Origin: Saccharothrix carnea
GTDB lineage: Bacteria > Actinomycetota > Actinomycetes > Mycobacteriales > Pseudonocardiaceae
NCBI RefSeq assembly: GCF_003014735.1
Contig: NZ_PYAX01000014.1
Location: forward strand, 1-64,000
Reading direction: 5' to 3'
DNA: 64,000 nt
A model generated the notes under the pieces. The model did not search any database and was not told the DNA's origin. It saw only the letters and a program-made list of their open reading frames with translations. This document shows, piece after piece, positions 51,395 through 59,883 of the stretch (position 1 is its first letter; each line of letters starts with the position of its first letter). The position numbers and the translations under genes are program-made.

Positions 51395-51745
51395 TCACCA
51401 CATCTGCTCCACCGGATAGCGACCGACAGTCGGCGCGTGCGCGACGAGTTCGACGAAACTGCGGCACGCGTACTGCGCTTGGACGCGCCGGTGATAACTG
51501 CGGCTGGACACCGCGAGCACGCAGCCCTCCAGCCGCAGTCGCCACGACCACAGCTTCTCGTCGCGGGACATCGCCGTGGTGCTGTCGATGAGGTGTTCAC
51601 GCAGGTCATCGACCGACTTGAGGCACGCTTCGACGGTCGGGAAGACCAGCGCGGACTGGCCGAGGCTCCGGTTGTTGGCGGAGAGGAACCGCCACCTCAC
51701 ACCGGAACCGGCGGGTCTGTAGAGCTGGAAGCGAGCAGCGGCCAC
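51395..51745 (-). CDS. YegP/DUF1508-like small protein
   Basis: 116 aa. Two repeats of the YegP-type unit: ARFQLYRPAGSGVRWRFLSANNRSLGQS with FPTVEACLKSVDDL, and a weaker second unit WSWRLRLEGCVLAVSS with YACRSFVELV. The GTG at 51745 has GGGGGA six bases upstream and begins the recognisable domain; the longer upstream frame is not conserved in type. Role unknown. It lies just upstream of the Pst cluster in the same orientation. Confidence 0.65.
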   Translation of the reverse strand: MAAARFQLYRPAGSGVRWRFLSANNRSLGQSALVFPTVEACLKSVDDLREHLIDSTTAMSRDEKLWSWRLRLEGCVLAVSSRSYHRRVQAQYACRSFVELVAHAPTVGRYPVEQMW

Positions 51746-51804
51746 CGGGTTTCCCCCATCATTCTTACGGCCCCGACGCCACTTCGAATGCTTGGTTTCC
51801 CAGG

Positions 51805-51930
51805 TTGACAACAGGTCAAGAACCGGCGGCCGGCGGGTGACCATCACCCTCACGCCGGACGGCCAACCGCCACCCGGTCACCCACGGAAATTGTCCGGTC
51901 ACAATTCCACCCCAGGCCGGTCACGGACAA
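51805..51930. promoter_or_regulatory. Inverted repeats upstream of the YegP-like gene
   Basis: TTGAC-AACAG-GTCAA (51805-51819) is a perfect 5-5-5 repeat; AATTGT-CCGGTC-ACAATT (51889-51906) is a perfect 6-6-6 repeat; and TTGTCCG (51891) pairs with CGGACAA (51924-51930). They lie in the upstream region of the YegP-like gene on the minus strand. Possible operators; no gene is visible in 51746-51960. Confidence 0.4.
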
Positions 51931-51960
51931 TGATCGGGCAAATGCGAAAACGACACGACC

Positions 51961-51987
51961 CGGTGCCCGCGCCTATCGCGGGCACCG
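51961..51987 (-). terminator. Hairpin terminator
   Basis: Perfect 11-bp stem (51961-51971 with 51977-51987) around CCTAT, 9 bases beyond the stop of the ABC-2 permease gene. Confidence 0.7.
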
Positions 51988-51995
51988 GGTCGAGG

Positions 51996-52772
51996 TCACC
52001 GGTTGGCGTCGTCGCGGGACAGGCGCAGCCAACCCAGCAGCAGGGTGGCCGCGGCCCAGCAGAGCAGGGTGACCACCGAGGACGTCCGGCTCATCCCGGG
52101 CACCTCCCCGATCAGCAGGAATGCCGCGCCGGAGCCGGGCAGGCGATCGGCCACCCAGGACAGCCACTCGTGGCCGAAGTTCGGCAGCATCAGCGGCAGG
52201 ACGAGCATCAGCAGGAACACGGTGACCAACGTGGCCGCGGTGTTGCGCAGCAGGAAGCCCAGGCCGAGCGCGAAGGCCGACCCGGCGGCGAAGACGAACG
52301 CGACGTCCGGCAGCACGTCCGAGGCGCCCGCCAGGGTCAGCAGGGGCTGCGCCGTGACGAACGACGCCACCGTCGCGGCCGACGCCAGCAGCACGCCGAG
52401 CACCGTGGCCACGACCACCACCACTGCCGTCCGGGACAGGAACAGGACAGCGCGCCGCGGCGTCCACTGCAGGCTCGGCACGATGCCGCCGGTCGCGTAG
52501 TCGGACGTCACGGCGGTGAGCGCGAGCGCCAGGAGCGCGAACTGGCCCGGCAGCCCGGTCACGGCCGCCGCCGCCCAGGCCGACCGGCCGCGCGGCGGAT
52601 CGGGGTCCGCCGCCGCTTCCAGGCCCGCGATGGTCGCGATGCCCACCATCGTCACGGTCGCGGCGGCCAGGAACCACCACGTCGCCTTCACCGTCCACAG
52701 CCGCGTCCACTCGGCGGCGCACGCGCGGGCGAACACGCGGACGACCGGGACGTCCCGGGTCACCGCCCTCAT
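51996..52772 (-). CDS. ABC-2 type transporter permease
   Basis: 258 aa, six predicted helices. Begins MRAVTRDVPVVRVFARACAAEW, with GGIVPSLQWTPRRAVLF as the conserved coupling region. GGAGG precedes ATG 52772, which overlaps the ATPase stop by four bases. Last gene of the DUF2975-XRE-ATPase-permease operon. Substrate unknown. Confidence 0.85.
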   Translation of the reverse strand: MRAVTRDVPVVRVFARACAAEWTRLWTVKATWWFLAAATVTMVGIATIAGLEAAADPDPPRGRSAWAAAAVTGLPGQFALLALALTAVTSDYATGGIVPSLQWTPRRAVLFLSRTAVVVVVATVLGVLLASAATVASFVTAQPLLTLAGASDVLPDVAFVFAAGSAFALGLGFLLRNTAATLVTVFLLMLVLPLMLPNFGHEWLSWVADRLPGSGAAFLLIGEVPGMSRTSSVVTLLCWAAATLLLGWLRLSRDDANR

Positions 52773-53701
52773 CGCGCCTCCTCCGCCGTGAGCACGGGCT
52801 CGCGGCCCTGGTACTCGACACTGCCGGTGGTCAGCTCCACGTAGGCGTCCTCCAGCGACTGGCGCACCTCGGAGAGGTGGTGCAGCGGCACGTCCAGGGC
52901 GTGGGCCAGCCCACCGACCTCCTCGGCCGTGCTGCCCTCGACCCGCAGCTCGTGGTCGTCCACGCGCTCCACCTCGAACCCGCGCTCGCGGAGCCGGGCC
53001 CGCAGCACGTCGGGCCGCGGGCTGCGGACGCGCACCCGGACCTGCCCGAGTCCGCTCACGATCTGCTCGGTCGTCGCGTCCGCGATCAGCCTGCCGCGGC
53101 CGATGACGACGAGCCGGTCGGCGATCTGCTCCATCTCGCCGAGCAGGTGGCTGGAGATCAGCACGGTGCGGCCCTCGTCGGCGAGTTGGCGCAGGAGGCC
53201 GCGGATCCACCGGACACCGTCGAGGTCGAGCCCGTTGATCGGCTCGTCGAACATCAGCACGCCGGGGTCGCCGATCAGCGCCGTCGCGATGCCCAGCCGT
53301 TGCCGCATGCCGAGCGAGTAGCCCTTGATCCGCCGACTGGCCGCGCGACCGAGGCCGACCCGCTCGATCACCTCGTCCACCCGGCGGCGGGGGATGCCGT
53401 TGGCGCGGGCGGCGACGCGCAGGTGGCTGCGCCCGGTGCGGCCGGGGTGCGCCGCGCCGGGGTCGAGCAGCGCGCCGACCTCCCGCAGCGGTTCACCGAA
53501 CGACGCGTACGGCCGCCCGTTGACCAGCGCCGTGCCCGAGGTGGCCCGGTCGAGGCCGAGCACCACCCGCATCGTGGTGGACTTGCCCGCGCCGTTCGGC
53601 CCGAGGAAACCGGTGACCTTGCCCGGCTCGACGGTGAAGCTCAGGTCGTCTACCGCCAGGACGTCACCGTATCTCCTGGTCAGCCCGCGCACCTCGATCA
53701 C
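52769..53701 (-). CDS. ABC transporter ATP-binding protein
   Basis: 310 aa. Walker A GPNGAGKST, signature YSLGMRQRLGIATAL, Walker B VLMFDEPINGLDLDG, switch SSHLLGEM; C-terminal DUF4162-like domain. The GTG start (VIEVRGLTRRYGDVLAVDD) overlaps the HTH-gene stop by four bases. Resembles bacitracin/lantibiotic-immunity-type ATPases. Confidence 0.9.
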   Translation of the reverse strand: MIEVRGLTRRYGDVLAVDDLSFTVEPGKVTGFLGPNGAGKSTTMRVVLGLDRATSGTALVNGRPYASFGEPLREVGALLDPGAAHPGRTGRSHLRVAARANGIPRRRVDEVIERVGLGRAASRRIKGYSLGMRQRLGIATALIGDPGVLMFDEPINGLDLDGVRWIRGLLRQLADEGRTVLISSHLLGEMEQIADRLVVIGRGRLIADATTEQIVSGLGQVRVRVRSPRPDVLRARLRERGFEVERVDDHELRVEGSTAEEVGGLAHALDVPLHHLSEVRQSLEDAYVELTTGSVEYQGREPVLTAEEAR

Positions 53702-53958
53702 CGGGCGACCTCGCCGTCGCCGTTGGACGAGGTGACGACCGTGCCGTCCTGGTCGTCGTCCACCCACTCGAGCAAGTCGCCCGGCTGGCACTCCAGCACC
53801 CGGCACATGGCCTCGAGCGTGCTGAACCGCACGGCCTTGGCGCGGCCGTTCTTCAGCACCGCCACGTTCGACGGCGTGAGCCCGACCCGTTCGGCGAACT
53901 CGCCGACGCTCATCTTGCGCTTGGCCAGCTCGACGTCGATCCGCACGATGATCGACAT
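53698..53958 (-). CDS. Small XRE-family regulator (YozG-like)
   Basis: 86 aa. A single HTH (ELAKRKMSVGEFAERVGLTPSNVAVLKNGRAKAVRF, STLEAMCRVLECQPGDLLEW) with an acidic tail. ATG overlaps the DUF2975 stop by one base (TGATG). Such regulators commonly pair with DUF2975 membrane proteins; it probably controls its own operon. Confidence 0.88.
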   Translation of the reverse strand: MSIIVRIDVELAKRKMSVGEFAERVGLTPSNVAVLKNGRAKAVRFSTLEAMCRVLECQPGDLLEWVDDDQDGTVVTSSNGDGEVAR

Positions 53959-54437
53959 CAGATCACCGATTCCATGTCGGAGCGCAGCGCGGTGGCCTGG
54001 CGCAGCAACGCGCGCATCACCACGATCAGCAGGCCCACGACGGCGATGCCGATCGCCATCAGGGACATCTCCAGCGGCACACCGGGGTCGTCCGCGTTGA
54101 AGCCGACGAAGAGGAACACGACCACGAACACCACCCACCCCGCGCCGATGGCCCACACGATCGCGTCCACCCACCTCAGGGACGCCTCGCTGAAGATGCG
54201 GTCCTTCTCGACCAGGGTGAGCAGCTTCCAGATGCACACGATCACCACCTGCACGCACAGCACCCAGAACACCGTCACGGCGGTCAGCGGCCACCGCAGG
54301 TACGCCATGTCCGGGGACTCCTGGGCCATGTGCCGGAACTGCCCCGGCAACGACATGACCTGGAACAGGACGAGGACGCCGAACATCAACACGAGGAACA
54401 CCCGGAGCGCCGCGACCGCTCGATGCGTTGTGACCAT
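53958..54437 (-). CDS. DUF2975 membrane protein
   Basis: 159 aa with four transmembrane helices (VFLVLMFGVLVLFQVM; LTAVTVFWVLCVQVVIVCIW; AIVWAIGAGWVVFVVVFLFVG; MAIGIAVVGLLIVVMRALL). RIFSEASLRWVDAI between helices 2 and 3 is the usual DUF2975 loop. First gene of the operon; perhaps modulates the small XRE regulator. Confidence 0.85.
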   Translation of the reverse strand: MVTTHRAVAALRVFLVLMFGVLVLFQVMSLPGQFRHMAQESPDMAYLRWPLTAVTVFWVLCVQVVIVCIWKLLTLVEKDRIFSEASLRWVDAIVWAIGAGWVVFVVVFLFVGFNADDPGVPLEMSLMAIGIAVVGLLIVVMRALLRQATALRSDMESVI

Positions 54438-54443
54438 GCATCG

Positions 54444-54478
54444 AGTCTCACGTGTTACCTATCGAAAGTCAATCGGTA
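54444..54478 (-). promoter_or_regulatory. Promoter and operator of the DUF2975 operon
   Basis: On the minus strand TTGACT (54472-54467) and GAGACT (54449-54444) with a 17-bp spacer form a promoter. TACCGAT and ATAGGTA (54478-54472 and 54462-54456) form a 6-of-7 inverted repeat that brackets the -35 box, suggesting repression by the small XRE protein. Confidence 0.5.
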
Positions 54479-54501
54479 GCTGTCGTTTTGCGACACTCCT
54501 C

Positions 54502-55728
54502 TCACCGACGAGGGTGGCCGAGCGCGGCCGGTGGCGTGTTGCCCGCCGTGGCGCCCTCGGCGTACTGCGGGGTCACGATGAACACGAACTCGTGCACGCG
54601 GTCGGCGGCGAGCCGGTCGACCACGTAGGACTCGCCGATGCGGATGCCGTGCCGCATCAGCAGTTCCTGGTGCACGGGGAACGCCGTGCCGTCGTCGTTG
54701 ACCGGGTTGCCCAGCACTTCCAGCGCCCACGTGTCGCTGCCGACGATCGCGGGCCGGAACCGCGCCAGCCACCGGGCCTCGCGCAGGTAGATGCCGGGCA
54801 GCCCGCGGGCGCCCTCCCAGCGGGCGATGTCGGCCGCGTCGCGGCGGGCCAGCAGCTGGTTCCAGCCGGTGCGGAACAGCACGACGTCGCCGGGTTCGAT
54901 CCGGTCGACACCGCCGAACGCCAGGGCGTCGCGGATGTCCTCGACGGTGATGCGGTAGTTCTCGCGCAGCAGCGGCCGTCCGTTGCCCGCCGGCTCCGCC
55001 AGGTCCTCGACGCGGTCGCGGGCGAGCTTCACGCCCAGCACGTCCAGCAGCACGCCCCGCGTCACCAGCGGGCCCATGTGCTCGGCGCCGAGCCGGACGG
55101 TGCCGTGGCCGCGGGCGATGTCCGGTCCGCGCAGCCCGTTGTAGAACAGGTCGGCCGCGCCGATGTGGTTGAGGTTGTCCAGCTGGCTGCCGATCTGGTA
55201 GGTCGCGGCGAGCGGTTCGGGGTGCCGTGGCGAGACCTCCGCCTCGAACCGCTCCTCGTGCACGCTCACCCGGTTGGCGCCCAGCGGTTCCAGCGCGACC
55301 AGGATGCCGCCCTGCTCGGCGAACCCCGGCGGCGGCGGGTAGCCCCAGATGGTGAGCCGCTGCTCGTAGGTGCGGCGCGGGTCGGTGCGGAACGCCGGGA
55401 AGCCGTTCCACATCAGCTCGCCGAGGTTGTACGTGGTCACCTCGCGGTGGCGGCGCAGCAGGCCGAGCGCGGCGGCGGTCTTGACCGGCGTGACCTCGTT
55501 GAACGCGCCGCGCTGGTCGTCGGCCCCGTACCGGCTGGGCGCCCAGTCGGCCAGGTTCGCCGGGTCGGCGTAGTCGAACGGCGTGTCGTCCGGCCCGCCG
55601 TCGGCCCGAGCCGTCGCGTTCGCCGTCCCCACCAGGCCGACCGCACCGGCCGCGCCGGCGAGCTTGAACACGTCCCGCCGCCCGAGGCGGTGCCGGACGA
55701 GGTAGTTGCGCAGCAGGTCGGGGTGCAC
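54502..55728 (-). CDS. Tat-exported cyclase-family (kynurenine formamidase-like) hydrolase
   Basis: 408 aa. A twin-arginine signal (LGRRDVFKLAGAAGAVGLVG) precedes a cyclase/DUF3237-like metal hydrolase fold with LDNLNHIGAADLFYNG (metal-binding region, HxG), HMGPLVTRGVLLDV, GDVVLFRTGW and VHQELLMRHGIRIGE. The usual HxGTHxDxPxH is degenerate, so metal binding needs direct test. GTG 55728 has AAGGAG upstream. Probably hydrolyses a cyclic amide or ester outside the membrane. Confidence 0.8.
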   Translation of the reverse strand: MHPDLLRNYLVRHRLGRRDVFKLAGAAGAVGLVGTANATARADGGPDDTPFDYADPANLADWAPSRYGADDQRGAFNEVTPVKTAAALGLLRRHREVTTYNLGELMWNGFPAFRTDPRRTYEQRLTIWGYPPPPGFAEQGGILVALEPLGANRVSVHEERFEAEVSPRHPEPLAATYQIGSQLDNLNHIGAADLFYNGLRGPDIARGHGTVRLGAEHMGPLVTRGVLLDVLGVKLARDRVEDLAEPAGNGRPLLRENYRITVEDIRDALAFGGVDRIEPGDVVLFRTGWNQLLARRDAADIARWEGARGLPGIYLREARWLARFRPAIVGSDTWALEVLGNPVNDDGTAFPVHQELLMRHGIRIGESYVVDRLAADRVHEFVFIVTPQYAEGATAGNTPPAALGHPRR

Positions 55729-55825
55729 GCGGCGGCTCCTTCGGCACGACGGGACAACCCCCGACCAGTACCGGATCCCCGACACCCGCCGCAATGGGTG
55801 TCACCTCAATGCCCCGAAAGGACGA

Positions 55826-57952
55826 TCAGGCGTGACCCACGCCCCGGAGTCTCGTCCGCAGCTCGGCCGCCCGGTGATCGCCGAAGTCGCTCAGGATCCC
55901 CAGTGCCGCGGACCAGCACTTCCTCGCCCGGTCCACGTCGCCGAGGTACATCGCCGACGTACCCGAGGTGTCGAGCGCGGCGGCGATGTCCGGGTGGTAG
56001 GCGTGCTCGGGCCCGATGCCGATCGCCTGGTCGCACAGGGCGATCGCTCTGCGGTGGTCACCGAGCGCCTGCCACACGCGAGCCAGCTGGTTCAGCGTGA
56101 AGACCGCCCCTTCCCGGTCATCGGCTCGCCGGCGCAGCTCCAAGGCGCGCTCGGCGTGGTCGAGGGCTTGGTCGTACCGGCCCAACCCGGCGAGGGCCCT
56201 GCTGCAGTTCGTCCGGACGAACGCCTCCTGCCGCCCGTCGTCCGTGCCCCGGCTCAACGGCAGCGCCTGGCCCAGGTGCGCCAGCGCCTCCGCGTACCGG
56301 CCCCGACGCAGGCTGATGTCGCCGAGGTCGTTGAGCGCGTAGGCGATCAGGTACGGGTCGTCCACCTCACGGGCCAAGGCGAGCGCGGCGCGGAGGTCGA
56401 CGGCGGCCCGCTCCCAGCCGGAGACCTGGAGCCGCGCCCAGCCCGACCGGATCAGGAACCACGCCTCGCCGGCACGGTCCCCGTCCTGGCGCGCCGCGGT
56501 GATCCCGCGCACGCAGACGTCGAACAACTCGTCCCACCGCGCGTGGTGGTACAGGAACGTCTCGGTGGCGTGGACCAGGCGAACCACCCAGCGGCTGTGC
56601 GTCGTCGCCGCGGATCGGATCAACGCGACCAGGTTCGCGGACTCCGCCTCGAACCACTCCAGCGAGTCGGTCCGGGTGGTCGGGACCGGTCGTGCGGCCG
56701 GTGGTCCGGCGAAAGCCGGGACGCGGTGCACGTAGGCCGGGAACGCCAATCGATCCGCCGCCGCCGCGTTGTGGGCGTACCACTCGAACAACGCCGCCGA
56801 TGCGTGGGCGCGGACGGCGACGGGGTCGAGGCGCCGAGCGCGGTCGAGGGCGTAATCGCGCAGCAGGTCGTGGCACCGGAAGCGGCCCCGAGCCACCGGC
56901 TCGACGAGGTGGACCTCGGCGAGGTCGTCGAGCAGGCGGCGGGCGAGGTCGACCGGCACACCGGCGACCGCGGCGACGGCCTGGACCCCGATGTCCAGTC
57001 CCGGGTGCAGGCCGAGGCGTCGGAACAGCCGGGCCTGCTCGGCCGTGAGCACGCGGAAGGACCGGTCGAACACGTGCGTCACACCGAAGGTTCCGATCCC
57101 CGCCGCGCTCAACACCTCCAGCCGGTCGTCGGTCATCTCGGCCACGACGTCGCCGACGCCCAGGTCGGGGCGCGACGTGAGCCGACTCCCGGTGATCCGC
57201 AACGCCAGGGGCAGGCCCGCGCAGACGCGCGCCAGCCGAACCACCCCGTCCGGTTCGTCCCCGGCGCGGCGCGGTCCGATCATCCGGCGGATCAGGTCGA
57301 CGGACTCGCGCTCGGTCATCACGTCCACGGTCAGCGGCGTCGCACCCGGTGAGACGTGGAGCCCTCGGAGCGCGGCGCGGCTGGTCACGACCACCAGGCA
57401 TCCCCGTCCGCCCGGCACCAACGGCCGGACCTGTTCCGACGTACCCGCGTTGTCGAGCACGACCAGCACTCGCGAGCCGGCCAGCAGCGACCGGTACAAG
57501 TCCGCCCGGGCCTCTTCCCCGATCGGCACCGCTCTGGGACGCACTCCGAGCGAGCACAGGAAGCGGTGCAGCACCTCGCCCGCGGTGGCCGGCTCTCCTG
57601 GGCCGTAGCCGCGCAGGTCCGCGTACAACGTGCCGTCCGGGAAGCCGTCCTCTGCCCGGTGTGCCCAGTGAAGCGCCAAAGTCGTTTTGCCGACCCCGGC
57701 CGTGCCCGCGACCGTCGTGATCACCGCGCCGCCGGTCGATTTGTCCGCCGCGCGTGCGGCGACCGCGTCCAGTGCCGCCAGGTGCGCGGCGCGGCCGGTG
57801 AAATCCCCGACCGCCGCGGGCAGTTGCCGCGGCACGGGAAGGCGCTGCGCCTCCTCGGCGGCAACGGTCACGTGGTCTGCCGAGCCGACCTGCACCACCG
57901 AGCCGTTCACGACACCGTGCAGCGCGTTACGACTGGTCGACCGCTCGGGCAC
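55826..57952 (-). CDS. NB-ARC/TPR (STAND) protein with N-terminal RHIM-like motif
   Basis: 708 aa. Residues 9-30 carry NALHGVVNGSVVQVGSADHV, with the V-Q-V-G core of RHIM/BASS3-type amyloid signalling motifs. Then an NB-ARC ATPase (P-loop TVAGTAGVGKTTLALHWAHR, Walker B VLVVLDNAG, VVVTSRA, GLPLALRI), a winged-helix region, and about six TPR units (residues 460-700). No DNA-binding domain. Such proteins are NLR-like switches that recruit an effector sharing the motif. GTG 57952, no clear ribosome binding site. Divergent from the PAP2 gene. Confidence 0.85.
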   Translation of the reverse strand: MPERSTSRNALHGVVNGSVVQVGSADHVTVAAEEAQRLPVPRQLPAAVGDFTGRAAHLAALDAVAARAADKSTGGAVITTVAGTAGVGKTTLALHWAHRAEDGFPDGTLYADLRGYGPGEPATAGEVLHRFLCSLGVRPRAVPIGEEARADLYRSLLAGSRVLVVLDNAGTSEQVRPLVPGGRGCLVVVTSRAALRGLHVSPGATPLTVDVMTERESVDLIRRMIGPRRAGDEPDGVVRLARVCAGLPLALRITGSRLTSRPDLGVGDVVAEMTDDRLEVLSAAGIGTFGVTHVFDRSFRVLTAEQARLFRRLGLHPGLDIGVQAVAAVAGVPVDLARRLLDDLAEVHLVEPVARGRFRCHDLLRDYALDRARRLDPVAVRAHASAALFEWYAHNAAAADRLAFPAYVHRVPAFAGPPAARPVPTTRTDSLEWFEAESANLVALIRSAATTHSRWVVRLVHATETFLYHHARWDELFDVCVRGITAARQDGDRAGEAWFLIRSGWARLQVSGWERAAVDLRAALALAREVDDPYLIAYALNDLGDISLRRGRYAEALAHLGQALPLSRGTDDGRQEAFVRTNCSRALAGLGRYDQALDHAERALELRRRADDREGAVFTLNQLARVWQALGDHRRAIALCDQAIGIGPEHAYHPDIAAALDTSGTSAMYLGDVDRARKCWSAALGILSDFGDHRAAELRTRLRGVGHA

Positions 57953-58077
57953 GGCGATCAGTGTGTCGCCGTGGATGTCGCGGTGCGACGAGTCCCGCGG
58001 CGTTCACTCGAAAGGCGCACTGCCGTGCGAAGGCGGTTCCAGGATTGCCCGGTGATCGATTCGGGCACACCACGTTG

Positions 58078-59541
58078 GTGATTACGACACGGGAAGCGCG
58101 ACCGGCGGTGGTGGTCGAGCGGTTCGCGGTGCGCAGTGCGGTGTCCTTGGTGGCCGCTTGTGCCGCCGGGGTCGCGTTCGCCGTGGTCATGGCGGTGGTC
58201 TGGGCCGGGTGGGCGCCGGTGCGCGAGGTCGACCAGGCGATCTCGGACGGCGTGACGCGGTGGGTCGGCGGGTCGGAGGTGCTCGTCGCGGCGTTCGGCG
58301 GGATCACGCGGCTCGGCGACACGGCGACGTTGACGGGGGTGACCGCGCTCGCGGTGGCCTGGCTGCTCCTGCGGCGGCGGCCGTGGGTGGCGGCGCACGT
58401 GGTCGTCACGGCGCTCGGTGGCGGGTTGCTCGGCGTCGTGGTCAAGGAGCTGGTCGAACGGCTGCGGCCCCTGGTGGACGTCGAGGTGGCCGGTGCGCCG
58501 GGCTGGAGCTTCCCCAGCGGCCACACGCTCGGTGCGACGGTCACGTACGGCGTGCTGTTGCTGGTGTTCGCCTCCGTGCGGCCGGCACGACGCGTGGTGA
58601 CCGCGCTGGTGGTCGCGATCGTGGTGGTGGTCGGCTTCACGAGGGTCGCGCTCGGCGTGCACTACGCCACCGACGTGCTCGGCGGCTGGCTGCTCGGCCT
58701 GGTGTGGCTGGCCCTGACCACCGAGGTGTTCCGGCGGTGGCGGCGGGACGAGGGCATGCCGGAGGTGCCGCTGTCGCGGGGCCTGGCGCCGGAAGCGGCG
58801 GACGACCTGCGGCCCGTGTCCGGGCGCCGGGTCGACGTGCCGGCCGACCTCCCGCTCGTGGTGGCCCGGCTGCTCGTGGCCTGGGGCCTGCTGCTGGGCG
58901 CGTTGTTCGCGCTGGGCTCGTGGCTCACCGCCGCCGGACCGGACGTGCCACCGGCCTGGGACCGCGCCGTGGTGGAGTGGTTCGCCGAACGCCGCGTCCC
59001 GGCCTGGGACGCGGTGATGGACCGGGTCGGGACGTTCAGCGGGACGGGCCCGGTGATCGGCGCGGCGGTGGTCGTCTGCGTGCTGGCGTTGGCCACGACG
59101 CGCTCCTGGCGGCCCGTCCTGCTGGTCGTGCTCGGCCTGCTGGGCGAGGTCACCCTGTTCCTGCTCACCACCGCGATCATCGACCGCGCCCGCCCGGCGG
59201 CCAAGCTGCCCGGCGACCTGCCGCCCACGTCGAGCTTCCCTTCGGGGCACGTCGCCGCGTCGCTGGTGCTCGGCACGGCGGTCGCCCTGCTGGTCTGGCG
59301 CGGCACCGGCGGGTGGTGGCGGTGGCCGGTGGTGGCGACCGCCCTGGTGATCCCCGTGGCGGTCGCCGCGCAACGCCTCTACTCCGGCGTCCACTACCCC
59401 ACCGACCTGGCGGGCAGCTTCCTGCTGGCCCTGCCGTGGATCACCGTCGTCGCCATGACCACGATCAACGGTCACGGCGCGGCGAACAGCGGTACGAGGG
59501 CCGCGACCGACTCCGTGACCGGCACGGCGGCCCGGGGGTAA
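58078..59541 (+). CDS. Tandem PAP2-domain membrane phosphatase
   Basis: About 487 aa. Two complete PAP2 cores in one chain. First (about 120-215): KELVERLRPL, FPSGHTLGATVTYG, RVALGVHYATDVLGG. Second (about 365-465): IDRARPAAKL, FPSGHVAASLVLGT, RLYSGVHYPTDLAGS. Each has the Lys/Arg-Pro, PSGH and His-Asp elements for phosphoester hydrolysis at the outer membrane face. Ten to twelve helices in total. Likely acts on undecaprenyl pyrophosphate or other lipid phosphates. Start uncertain: GTG 58078 is used; the frame is open further upstream. Confidence 0.85.
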   Translation: MITTREARPAVVVERFAVRSAVSLVAACAAGVAFAVVMAVVWAGWAPVREVDQAISDGVTRWVGGSEVLVAAFGGITRLGDTATLTGVTALAVAWLLLRRRPWVAAHVVVTALGGGLLGVVVKELVERLRPLVDVEVAGAPGWSFPSGHTLGATVTYGVLLLVFASVRPARRVVTALVVAIVVVVGFTRVALGVHYATDVLGGWLLGLVWLALTTEVFRRWRRDEGMPEVPLSRGLAPEAADDLRPVSGRRVDVPADLPLVVARLLVAWGLLLGALFALGSWLTAAGPDVPPAWDRAVVEWFAERRVPAWDAVMDRVGTFSGTGPVIGAAVVVCVLALATTRSWRPVLLVVLGLLGEVTLFLLTTAIIDRARPAAKLPGDLPPTSSFPSGHVAASLVLGTAVALLVWRGTGGWWRWPVVATALVIPVAVAAQRLYSGVHYPTDLAGSFLLALPWITVVAMTTINGHGAANSGTRAATDSVTGTAARG

Positions 59542-59674
59542 CCGGTGGCGTGCCGCCCTGTGCTCCGTCCACACCCCTCTGATGCCGCGACCCCGGCGAA
59601 AAGTCGACCCGAAGTCGAGGCGACCTCACACCCCGATCGCGCGTCGCGCACAGGTGCACCCACCCCCGCACGCC

Positions 59675-59711
59675 CATTCGAAAGCCATTCGAAGTCGAAT
59701 GCGGTCGAATG
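59675..59711. repeat. Cluster of four CATTCGA/TCGAATG half-sites
   Basis: CATTCGA at 59675 and 59686, and its reverse complement TCGAATG at 59695 and 59705, lie within 37 bp upstream of the GH6 promoter. Two direct and two inverted copies at about 10-bp spacing look like a regulator-binding cluster. Confidence 0.55.
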
Positions 59712-59790
59712 CGGAAAAGAACGGCATTCCGCGCCGACTTCCGCGCGATCTGGAATATCGGACGCATTGATCCATTCACCGTGAAAGCTC

Positions 59791-59841
59791 TTCACGGCTC
59801 TCCGCTTCCCTGCTACGGTCCGATTCCTGGAAACGTTCCCA
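59791..59841 (+). promoter_or_regulatory. GH6 promoter with LacI-type operator
   Basis: TTCACG (59791-59796) and TACGGT (59814-59819), 17-bp spacer, form a promoter. TGGAAACGTTCCCA (59828-59841) is palindromic but for one base pair and resembles the TGGGAGCGCTCCCA site of the cellulose regulators CelR/CebR; it covers the expected transcription start. CCGTGAA-AGCTC-TTCACGG (59779-59797) is a perfect inverted repeat on the -35. No gene is seen in 59542-59883. Confidence 0.65.
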
Positions 59842-59883
59842 GAATTTCGCCGCCGGTTCTGATCACCGACGAGGGAGCCGAAG

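Noticed and set aside
55826..57952. SARP/AfsR-type transcription factor
   Set aside because: There is NB-ARC and TPR but no OmpR-type or BTAD DNA-binding domain; the N-terminus is only a short RHIM-like motif.
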